From Eubacterium sp. (lineage in GTDB: Bacteria; Bacillota; Clostridia; Oscillospirales; Acutalibacteraceae), in contig JAFYGD010000006.1 in the NCBI GenBank assembly GCA_017543415.1, forward strand, positions 1-5,396: DNA of 5,396 bases, read 5' to 3'. Under the pieces are notes generated by a model. The model was not told the origin of the DNA. It saw only the letters and a list, made by a program, of their open reading frames with translations, and searched no databases. The translations under genes and the position numbers were made by a program. Positions within the stretch are counted from its first letter, which is position 1; each line of letters begins with the position of its first letter. This document shows positions 1 to 5,134 of this stretch, piece by piece.

Positions 1-798
1 CCGTGGGTTAAGGCTCTGATTGAAAAAGAGCTTCCAAACGCCAACATAGTTGAAACAAACACCTACTACGAAGGTGACCGCTATACCACAGAACAGCACA
101 GAAAAACGCTTGAAATAAACGGATGGACATTCTGTGACGTTGACATTATGGACGAAAACGGCACCGTTGCGCTTCCCGTTATGGGCGGCAAATGGTTTAA
201 TGAAATGTATATGGGAAAAAACATAACAAATTATGATTCACTTCTTGTTTTAACCCACTTTAAGGGCCATATGATGGGCGGCTTCGGCGGTTCAAACAAA
301 AATATCGGCATAGGCTGTGCGGACGGAAGAATAGGTAAAAAAATGATTCACACCGCTGAGGGTTCAAGCAATATGTGGAGCATTGCCGAGGAAGAGCTTA
401 TGGAGCGAATTGCGGAAAGCTCAAAGGCAACCGTAGACTTTTTCGGAAAGCACATCACCTTTATCAACGTGCTTCGCAATATGTCCGTTTCCTGCGACTG
501 CGAGGGCTGCGCGGCAATGCCGGTTGTTACGCCGAACATAGGAATACTTGCTTCAACGGATATATGCGCTGTTGACACGGCGTCCGTTGACTTGGTTTAC
601 GCTCTGGACGAAAGGGACCATGCAGACCTTGTTGAGCGTATTCAGACGCGCCACGGTCACCGTCAGCTGAGCTATATGAAGGAGCTTGGAATGGGTAACG
701 ATAAATACGTTCTTATTGACCTTGACAATGACGAAAAGCGGATTTACCCCAAGGAAGCGGTTGAGGGAGTAATCCCGTTTGATGAAGATAACAGATAA
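1..798 (+). CDS. DUF362 domain-containing protein (5' end missing)
   Basis: The reading frame is open from base 1 to a TAA at 796-798, so 265 C-terminal residues are visible and the start lies outside the window. The ATG at 148 is internal, since family-like sequence continues upstream of it (PWVKALIEKELPNANIVETN). DUF362 hallmarks are visible in order: HFKGH (fragment residues 86-90), GGFGGSNKNIGIG (93-105), CDCEGC (165-170, bases 493-510), then IGILASTDICAVDTASVDLVY and a GHRQLSYMKELGMGN segment near the C-terminus (219-233). The cysteine cluster CDCEGC could bind metal or an iron-sulfur centre; that is inference. No separate ferredoxin domain is visible in this part. DUF362 proteins are widespread in anaerobes, but their reaction is not firmly established, so I give none. 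No signal peptide or membrane segment is seen in the fragment. The transporter gene follows after 12 bp, suggesting one transcript. I am confident of the family but not of the function. Confidence 0.88.
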   Translation, partial: PWVKALIEKELPNANIVETNTYYEGDRYTTEQHRKTLEINGWTFCDVDIMDENGTVALPVMGGKWFNEMYMGKNITNYDSLLVLTHFKGHMMGGFGGSNKNIGIGCADGRIGKKMIHTAEGSSNMWSIAEEELMERIAESSKATVDFFGKHITFINVLRNMSVSCDCEGCAAMPVVTPNIGILASTDICAVDTASVDLVYALDERDHADLVERIQTRHGHRQLSYMKELGMGNDKYVLIDLDNDEKRIYPKEAVEGVIPFDEDNR

Positions 799-810
799 AA
801 GGTAAAAAAT

Positions 811-1761
811 ATGTTTTTCGGTATTTCGGCAGGAATAACCTGGGCGCTTGAAACGGTAATACTCGGAATTGCGCTCGGTATGACTCCCTTTGTTTCAAAC
901 GAAAGGGCTTTGTTTCTTGCGCCGTTTGTAAGCACCTTTCTTCACGACGGATGCTCGGCAATATGGGCGTGCATTTACAACACGTCAAGAGGAAAGCTGC
1001 CCGACGTTTTTAAAGCGCTGAAAACGAAAAGCGGAAAATTTGTTATACTCGCAGCGCTTATAGGCGGACCGATAGGTATGACGGGCTATGTGCTTACAAT
1101 AAACTACCTCGGCGCTTCAATAGGCGCGGTTGCAAGCGCCGTGTTCCCCGCTATCGGTGCGGTACTTGCATATATTTTCTTAAAAGAGGAAATGAAATGG
1201 TACCGCTGGCTGCTGCTCGGAATTACTCTGCTCGGCGTTTACGGGCTGAGCTATTCGCCCGATATTTCGGTTAAAAACTTCTGGCTCGGAATTACGGGCG
1301 CGCTTATGTGTTCCTTCGGCTGGGGCATTGAGGCGGTTATACTTGCAAAATGCTTTAAGGACCCGAGCGTTAAAAACGAATACGCGCTTCAGATAAGACA
1401 GACTACCTCTGCGCTGACCTACGGAATAGTTATCCTTCCCGCGCTTAAAGGCTGGGGCTTTACTGCAGGCCTTTTCACCGCGCAGTCAGTTAAGGTGCTT
1501 CCCGTTATTGCTGCGGCTGCTTTTTTTGCAACGGTATCCTACCTCTGCTATTACAGAGCTATTTCAAAAATCGGCGCGTCAAAGGCTATGGCGCTTGACG
1601 TAACCTACGCCGCGTGGGCAATAGTTTTCACCGTAATCATACTGAGGGATTTTTCGGTGCTTTCCCCGCTCACGGTAACCTGCGCGCTTACGGTAATAAT
1701 CTGCGGAATACTTTCCGCAACCGATTTCAAACAGCTTAAATCAAAACGGAATAAAAAATAA
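811..1761 (+). CDS. EamA / DMT-superfamily transporter
   Basis: This 316-residue, very hydrophobic protein has about ten predicted membrane segments (roughly residues 2-24, 33-56, 77-100, 103-124, 131-148, 156-180, 198-212, 227-247, 258-278 and 285-303) and a short basic cytoplasmic tail (KQLKSKRNKK). The size and ten-helix layout fit the drug/metabolite transporter superfamily, whose members consist of two EamA repeats. The internal duplication can be seen: WALETVILGIAL (residues 11-22) in the first half matches WGIEAVILAKCF (171-182) in the second. The end of the first repeat (GASIGAVASAVFPAIGAVLA, then a KEE loop) is typical of EamA. Substrates of this superfamily vary widely (metabolites, amino acids, drugs) and cannot be read from sequence. 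The start ATG follows an AAAAGG ribosome site (798-803) with about 7 nt spacing. The gene ends at the shared terminator facing pnp, and is likely cotranscribed with the upstream DUF362 gene. Confidence 0.9.
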   Translation: MFFGISAGITWALETVILGIALGMTPFVSNERALFLAPFVSTFLHDGCSAIWACIYNTSRGKLPDVFKALKTKSGKFVILAALIGGPIGMTGYVLTINYLGASIGAVASAVFPAIGAVLAYIFLKEEMKWYRWLLLGITLLGVYGLSYSPDISVKNFWLGITGALMCSFGWGIEAVILAKCFKDPSVKNEYALQIRQTTSALTYGIVILPALKGWGFTAGLFTAQSVKVLPVIAAAAFFATVSYLCYYRAISKIGASKAMALDVTYAAWAIVFTVIILRDFSVLSPLTVTCALTVIICGILSATDFKQLKSKRNKK

Positions 1762-1789
1762 AAAAGGAACGGCGGTGCCGTTCCTTTTT
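1761..1789. terminator. Bidirectional intrinsic terminator between convergent genes
   Basis: A perfect 13-bp inverted repeat (AAAAAGGAACGGC, 1761-1773; GCCGTTCCTTTTT, 1777-1789) has a 3-nt loop, GGT. The stem has a GC-rich core and is bordered by A's on one side and T's on the other, so RNA from either strand ends in a hairpin followed by U's. It starts on the last base of the transporter stop codon and ends 2 bp before the pnp stop codon, so it serves both convergent genes. Confidence 0.93.
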
Positions 1790-1791
1790 AA

Positions 1792-3990
1792 TCAGTCTTT
1801 TTTAGGTCTGCGGGGGCCGTGATGATGACCGCCCTTTTTCTTCGGGGGTGCGTCGTCAATTTCGTTTTCGGGCTTTAAGCCTTCAAGCTCAATGAGCGCG
1901 TCACGGCGGGAAAGGTCAATCTTGCCCTCGTCCGTAATACCGATGCACTTAACGATTACGCTGTCGCCAACGTTTACAACGTCCTCAACCTTTTCCGTTC
2001 TCTTAACGTCAAGGCGTGAGATATGAACAAGTCCCTCTTTACCCGGAGCAATTTCAACGAAAGCACCGAAGTTCATAAGTCTTGTTACAACGCCGTTATA
2101 GAAGGCACCAACCTCGGGGTCGGTTGCAATAAGGCGTACAACCTCAATAGCTGCATCGCACTTATCCGCATCCTGACCTGAAACAAATACGTTACCGTCT
2201 TCCTCAATTTCAATTTTAACGTCAAAGTCAGCCTGAATCTGCTGAATAATCTTACCGCTCTTGCCGATAACATCACCGATTTTATCGGGATTGATTGCGA
2301 TAGTCTTCATCTTTGGAGCGTACTTGGAAAGCTCTGCTCTCGGCTCGCTGATAACGGGAAGCATAATCTCGTCAAGGATGTAATTTCTTGCCTTGTGAGT
2401 TTTTGCAAAAGCTTCCTTAATAATTTCGGGAGTAAGGCCGTGAACCTTGAGGTCCATCTGGATTGCCGTAATACCCTTCTTGGTACCTGCTACCTTGAAG
2501 TCCATATCACCGTAGAAATCCTCAAGTCCCTGAATATCAACCATAGTCATAAAGTCGCCGTAAACGCCTTCATCACCGGTGATAAGGCCGCAGGAAATAC
2601 CTGCAACGGGAGCCTTAATCGGAACGCCCGCTGCCATAAGAGCAAGGGTTGAACCGCAGATTGAGCCCTGTGAGGTTGAACCGTTGGAGGAAAGAACCTC
2701 GGATACAACACGGATTGTATACGGGAATTCCTCAATTGACGGAAGAACGGGAACAAGGGCCTTTTCAGCAAGCGCGCCGTGACCGATTTCACGTCTGCCG
2801 GGTCCTCTTGAAGGCTTGGTTTCGCCTACGGAATAGGACGGGAAGTTGTAGTGGTGAATATATCTCTTTTCGGTCTGCTCATCAAGTCCGTCAAGCGCCT
2901 GTGCGTCACGAATACCGCCAAGGGTAGCAACGGAAAGCACCTGAGTCTGTCCTCTTGTGAACATACCTGAGCCGTGAGCTCGTGCAAGAAGGTCAATCTC
3001 CGCATTAAGAGGACGGATTTCGTCAATGCCGCGTCCGTCAACACGCTTATGCTCGTCCTTAAGCCAAGCGCGTACAACATGCTTTTGAACAAGGTACATA
3101 ATCTCGTCAAGCTTTGCGGTATTCTCCTCAAAACGCTCGTCAAACTTTTCGTGAACAGCCTCGTAAATAGGAAGAAGCCTTTCGTCACGAACATTTTTAT
3201 CGTCTGTATCAAGAGCCTTTTTAACGTCCTCAATGCAGAATTCTTCAATTTCAGCCATTACAGCCGGGTCGGGGTCGGAGCTTTCGTATTCAAACTTCGG
3301 CTTGCCTACCTCTTCAACAATACCGTTGATGAACTGAACGATTTTCTTGTTTTCCTCATGGCCTGCCATGATAGCGTTGAACATTGTATCGTCGTCAATC
3401 TCATTACCGCCTGCCTCAATCATTGCAACGAGATCTGCGGTTGAAGCAACCGTAAGAACAAGGTCGCTCTTTGCTCTCTGCTCAAGAGTGGGGTTGATAA
3501 CGATTTCACCGTCAACAAGACCTACGTTTACGCCTGAAATCGGGCCGTCCCACGGAATATCGGAAATAGCGATAGCCGCGGATACGCCAATCATAGCGGT
3601 AATTTCGGGCGAGCAGTCCGGGTCAACGGACATAACGGTAGCAACTACCGAGCAATCGTTTCTTAAATCCTTGGGGAACAGCGGGCGGATTGGACGGTCA
3701 ATACAACGTGATGTAAGAATTGCCTTTTCGCTCGGTCTGCTCTCTCTTCTCTGGAAGGAGCCGGGAATTCTTCCTACGGAGTACATCTTCTCCTCATAGT
3801 CAACTGAAAGCGGGAAGAAGTCAACGCCCTCTCTGGGCTTAGCGGATGCGGTTACGTTACAGAGAACCTCTGTTTCACCGTAACGCGCCATAATTGACGC
3901 ATTTGCAAGCCCTGCCATCTTACCGGTTTCAAGGGTAAGCTTTCTGCCTGCAAGCTCTGTTTCCCAGACTTTAAAATTCTTGAAAAACAT
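1792..3990 (-). CDS. pnp: Polyribonucleotide nucleotidyltransferase (PNPase)
   Basis: This 732-residue protein is full length for PNPase (E. coli 711, B. subtilis 705). PNPase degrades RNA 3' to 5' using phosphate, releasing nucleoside diphosphates, and works as a cytoplasmic trimer in mRNA turnover. The domains are in the usual order: first RNase PH domain (about 10-145, with FFPLSVDYEEKMYSVGRIPG and the RRESRPSE loop), helical linker (about 146-315), second RNase PH domain (about 320-545), KH domain (about 560-620, GxxG loop GKSG at 577-580) and S1 domain (about 630-697, FGAFVEIAPGKEGLVHIS). Active-site features are intact: phosphate-binding GSTSQ (437-441), the acidic set D491, D495, D497 and K499 in GDMDFK, and the GPGRREIGHG loop (396-405). 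The tail is short, basic and histidine-containing (KKKGGHHHGPRRPKKD). The start ATG follows GAGAGGT with 7 nt spacing. The gene lies downstream of rpsO on the same strand, as in many bacteria. Its structured leader suggests post-transcriptional control. Confidence 0.98.
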   Translation of the reverse strand: MFFKNFKVWETELAGRKLTLETGKMAGLANASIMARYGETEVLCNVTASAKPREGVDFFPLSVDYEEKMYSVGRIPGSFQRRESRPSEKAILTSRCIDRPIRPLFPKDLRNDCSVVATVMSVDPDCSPEITAMIGVSAAIAISDIPWDGPISGVNVGLVDGEIVINPTLEQRAKSDLVLTVASTADLVAMIEAGGNEIDDDTMFNAIMAGHEENKKIVQFINGIVEEVGKPKFEYESSDPDPAVMAEIEEFCIEDVKKALDTDDKNVRDERLLPIYEAVHEKFDERFEENTAKLDEIMYLVQKHVVRAWLKDEHKRVDGRGIDEIRPLNAEIDLLARAHGSGMFTRGQTQVLSVATLGGIRDAQALDGLDEQTEKRYIHHYNFPSYSVGETKPSRGPGRREIGHGALAEKALVPVLPSIEEFPYTIRVVSEVLSSNGSTSQGSICGSTLALMAAGVPIKAPVAGISCGLITGDEGVYGDFMTMVDIQGLEDFYGDMDFKVAGTKKGITAIQMDLKVHGLTPEIIKEAFAKTHKARNYILDEIMLPVISEPRAELSKYAPKMKTIAINPDKIGDVIGKSGKIIQQIQADFDVKIEIEEDGNVFVSGQDADKCDAAIEVVRLIATDPEVGAFYNGVVTRLMNFGAFVEIAPGKEGLVHISRLDVKRTEKVEDVVNVGDSVIVKCIGITDEGKIDLSRRDALIELEGLKPENEIDDAPPKKKGGHHHGPRRPKKD

Positions 3991-3998
3991 ATTTTTTA

Positions 3999-4028
3999 CC
4001 TCTCTTTTAATTTATTTTCAAAAGGAGG
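3999..4028 (-). promoter_or_regulatory. Alternative hairpin masking the pnp ribosome binding site
   Basis: On the minus-strand RNA, CCUCCUUUU (4028 to 4020) can pair with AAAAGAGAGG (4008 to 3999), giving 9 base pairs with a single bulged A (4003). A further G-U and A-U pair extend the stem inside, leaving a 7-nt loop. The right-hand strand contains the pnp Shine-Dalgarno GAGAGG, so this fold would block translation initiation. The same CCUCCUUUU is also the 3' arm of the long leader duplex, so the two structures exclude each other. The complementarity is seen directly; the regulatory role is inference. Confidence 0.45.
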
Positions 4029-4100
4029 AAAATTGTAATAAACTGAAAACATCAGCGGTGTAATACCTTCAGTTTATCACAATTTATTACTCCTCCTTTT
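4020..4100 (-). promoter_or_regulatory. Long imperfect stem-loop in the pnp leader (possible RNase III site)
   Basis: The arms at 4020-4047 (28 nt) and 4068-4100 (33 nt) are complementary over their whole length except for one mismatch and a 5-nt bulge (GTAAT or its complement), around a 20-nt loop. The stem ends are AAAAGGAGGA / TCCTCCTTTT. It lies between the rpsO terminator-like hairpin and the pnp start. In E. coli, an RNase III-cut duplex in the same place mediates PNPase autoregulation, so a matching role is plausible here. It is followed by UUUUG rather than a long U run, so it is a poor terminator. A small MITE-like insertion is an alternative, but no target duplication is evident. 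Confidence 0.65.
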
Positions 4101-4108
4101 AGAATTAC

Positions 4109-4144
4109 AAAAATAACTTAGCAGACGGTATTGCTACCGTCTGC
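4109..4144 (-). terminator. rpsO terminator / attenuator before pnp
   Basis: A perfect 10-bp stem (GCAGACGGTA, 4121-4130; TACCGTCTGC, 4135-4144) with a 4-nt loop lies 9 bp after the rpsO stop codon. On the minus strand it is followed by TAAGTTATTTTTG, so the U run (4113-4109) begins about 7 nt after the stem. The displaced U tract suggests partial termination with readthrough into pnp, as at the E. coli rpsO-pnp attenuator. I saw no convincing separate pnp promoter in the gap, so readthrough probably supplies pnp mRNA. Confidence 0.65.
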
Positions 4145-4153
4145 CAATGAACA

Positions 4154-4450
4154 TTAGTCCTCTGTTTCAGCGATATTACGCTCGATTGTGTTACGGATAC
4201 CGAGCTTTGCGATAAGCTGACGGTACTCGTTAACGTCCTTCTTGTAAATGTAGGAAAGAAGGTTTCTTCTGTGACCTACCATTTTAAGAAGACCGCGGCG
4301 TGAGTGATGGTCCTTCTTATGAATCTTAAGATGCTCGGTAAGTTCCTGAATTCTGAAAGTAAGAACAGCAACCTGTACCTGAGCGGAACCTGTATCGCCC
4401 TCGTGAACAGCATATTCCTTAATGATAGCCTGCTTTTGTTCCTGAGTCAT
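4154..4450 (-). CDS. rpsO: 30S ribosomal protein S15
   Basis: S15 binds the central domain of 16S rRNA early in 30S assembly. The core is unmistakable: [15 protein letters not shown], then the near-invariant [22 protein letters not shown] and a final [12 protein letters not shown] place the start at the ATG at 4450, giving 98 residues ([13 protein letters not shown]), because AAAGGTGG (4466-4459) sits 8 nt upstream. The in-frame GTG at 4462, which would add four residues, lies inside that Shine-Dalgarno and is unlikely to be used. The usual S15 length is about 89 and most end at LGLRR. Here the protein continues for 12 residues ([12 protein letters not shown]), an acidic tail. The gene has its own promoter and a leader of about 90 nt, and is followed by pnp on the same strand. 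Confidence 0.97.
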   Translation of the reverse strand: MTQEQKQAIIKEYAVHEGDTGSAQVQVAVLTFRIQELTEHLKIHKKDHHSRRGLLKMVGHRRNLLSYIYKKDVNEYRQLIAKLGIRNTIERNIAETED

Positions 4451-4539
4451 TCTTTTTTCCACCTTTCATAATATTACCATATTGCGGAGAACGCAGTAGC
4501 GGGAGGTGAACCCCGAAACCGGGTAATCCGTTAACAGCG
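4451..4539 (-). promoter_or_regulatory. rpsO 5' leader with SD-pairing, three-way-junction-like fold
   Basis: The leader of about 89 nt between the predicted start of transcription (near 4539) and the rpsO ATG can fold on itself. UUCACCU (4510-4504) pairs with AGGUGGA (4464-4458), a 7-bp helix that includes the Shine-Dalgarno. It encloses two small hairpins: UGCG-UUCUC-CGCA (4495-4483) and AAUAU-GGUA-AUAUU (4483-4470, sharing one base with the first). A further CCCG-GUUU-CGGG hairpin lies just upstream (within 4524-4510). S15 is known to repress its own mRNA through structured leaders in several bacteria, and the Geobacillus one uses a three-way junction. The pairing is visible; S15 binding here is inference. 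Confidence 0.5.
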
Positions 4540-4545
4540 AAAGTG

Positions 4546-4574
4546 ATTATAACATATAAGAATTAATTTGTAAA
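4546..4574 (-). promoter_or_regulatory. rpsO promoter (extended -10)
   Basis: Read on the minus strand, TTTACA (4574-4569) is one mismatch from the -35 consensus. A 17-bp spacer follows, then a perfect TATAAT (4551-4546) preceded by TGT, which makes an extended -10. Transcription should start near 4539, about 90 nt before the rpsO ATG. It lies back to back with the rplU promoter, with 23 bp of AT-rich DNA between the two -35 boxes. Confidence 0.85.
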
Positions 4575-4597
4575 GAAAAATTTTTATTTTTTTATTC

Positions 4598-4625
4598 TTG
4601 ACAAATCCATTTTATGTGTTATAAT
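4598..4625 (+). promoter_or_regulatory. rplU-prp operon promoter (extended -10)
   Basis: A perfect TTGACA (4598-4603), a 16-bp spacer and a perfect TATAAT (4620-4625) preceded by TGT (4617-4619) form a consensus vegetative sigma-factor promoter with an extended -10. The AT-rich tract upstream (4575-4597) could act as an UP element. Transcription should start near 4632, leaving a leader of about 190 nt before rplU. This is the strongest promoter visible in the window. Confidence 0.92.
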
Positions 4626-4631
4626 TGATAA

Positions 4632-4825
4632 GCCGCATATTATGGGCAGCAAAGAAGTTCGTCTATCCTATTATCCAAATCAAAAAGCAGGCGAAGCCGA
4701 ATTTTGATTTGAGAGGAGAAACGTCTGCAGTGATTATTAACATAATGCGCAGCGTTATGTTTCAATCACGGAGGGTGTTTGGACGACGCCTATCGTAGCG
4801 AGTCTTATGAAAGGTAGAATAAAGT
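4632..4825 (+). promoter_or_regulatory. Structured rplU leader (probable L21-type ribosomal protein leader)
   Basis: About 190 nt of transcribed but apparently non-coding sequence precedes rplU. Visible hairpins are: CAAATCAAAA / TTTTGATTTG (4676-4685 with 4702-4711), perfect 10 bp with a GGC-GAA-GCC mini-hairpin inside (4690-4698); GTGATT / AATCAC (4730-4735 with 4764-4769) stacked over a 10-bp stem AACATAATGC / GCGTTATGTT (4739-4748 with 4752-4761); and a small hairpin near the ribosome site (4785-4804). AGGCG (4689-4693) could also pair with CGCCT (4787-4791), linking first and last elements. An L21 leader family is known upstream of rplU in low-GC Gram-positives, so autoregulation by L21 is the likely role. 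I could not match it to that model by eye. The ribosome site GAAAGGT (4809-4815) follows. Confidence 0.65.
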
Positions 4826-5134
4826 ATGTACGCAGTTATCGTTACAGGCGGAAAGCAGTACAAGGTTGAAGAGGGCGACGTTCTTTACGTTGAAAAGCTC
4901 GGCGCTGAAGCTGACGAGGAAGTAACCTTTGATAACGTTCTTGCAGTTAGCTCACTTGCAGGCTTTAAGGCAGGCAAGGATTGCGCAGGCGCAACCGTAA
5001 CAGCTAAGGTTCTTAAGAACGGCAAGGCTAAGAAAATCACTGTTTTCACCTACAAGCCGAAGAAAAACGAAAAGCGCAAGATGGGTCACCGTCAGCCTTA
5101 CACCAAGGTTGAGATTACCAAAATCAACGCATAA
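4826..5134 (+). CDS. rplU: 50S ribosomal protein L21
   Basis: This 102-residue protein is the normal length for L21 (E. coli 103). The family start [18 protein letters not shown], the central VTFDNVLAV strand, the basic loop [15 protein letters not shown] and the C-terminal [10 protein letters not shown] are all present. L21 binds 23S rRNA in the large subunit and depends on L20 for assembly. The ATG follows GAAAGGT with 10 nt spacing, slightly long. The gene is driven by a consensus promoter and a long structured leader. Its stop codon overlaps the start of prp by one base, so the two are translationally coupled; rpmA (L27) is expected after prp, outside the window. Confidence 0.98.
   Translation: MYAVIVTGGKQYKVEEGDVLYVEKLGAEADEEVTFDNVLAVSSLAGFKAGKDCAGATVTAKVLKNGKAKKITVFTYKPKKNEKRKMGHRQPYTKVEITKINA

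Noticed and set aside
348..988. Overlapping open frames within and across the DUF362 and transporter genes
   Set aside because: They are out of frame or antisense to genes with clear family motifs.
2395..3799. Several plus-strand open frames of 60-160 codons opposite pnp
   Set aside because: They lie entirely within the well-conserved PNPase coding sequence, show no family resemblance and lack convincing ribosome sites.
3996..4052. 18-codon frame (MFSVYYNFPPF...) in the pnp leader, ending just before the pnp ATG
   Set aside because: There is no ribosome site before its ATG, and the frame simply reads through the 3' arm of the duplex.
4080..4110. Separate pnp promoter within the rpsO-pnp gap
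   Set aside because: TTGTAA, 18 bp, then TAAATT on the minus strand is a poor match; not strong enough to call.
4459..4462. GTG at 4462 as the rpsO start (102 residues)
   Set aside because: It lies within the AAAGGTGG ribosome binding site that serves the ATG at 4450 and adds four residues without family support.
4769..4790. GGAGGGTG segment resembling a T-box core
   Set aside because: The T-box bulge motif, specifier stem and terminator are absent, and the downstream gene is ribosomal.
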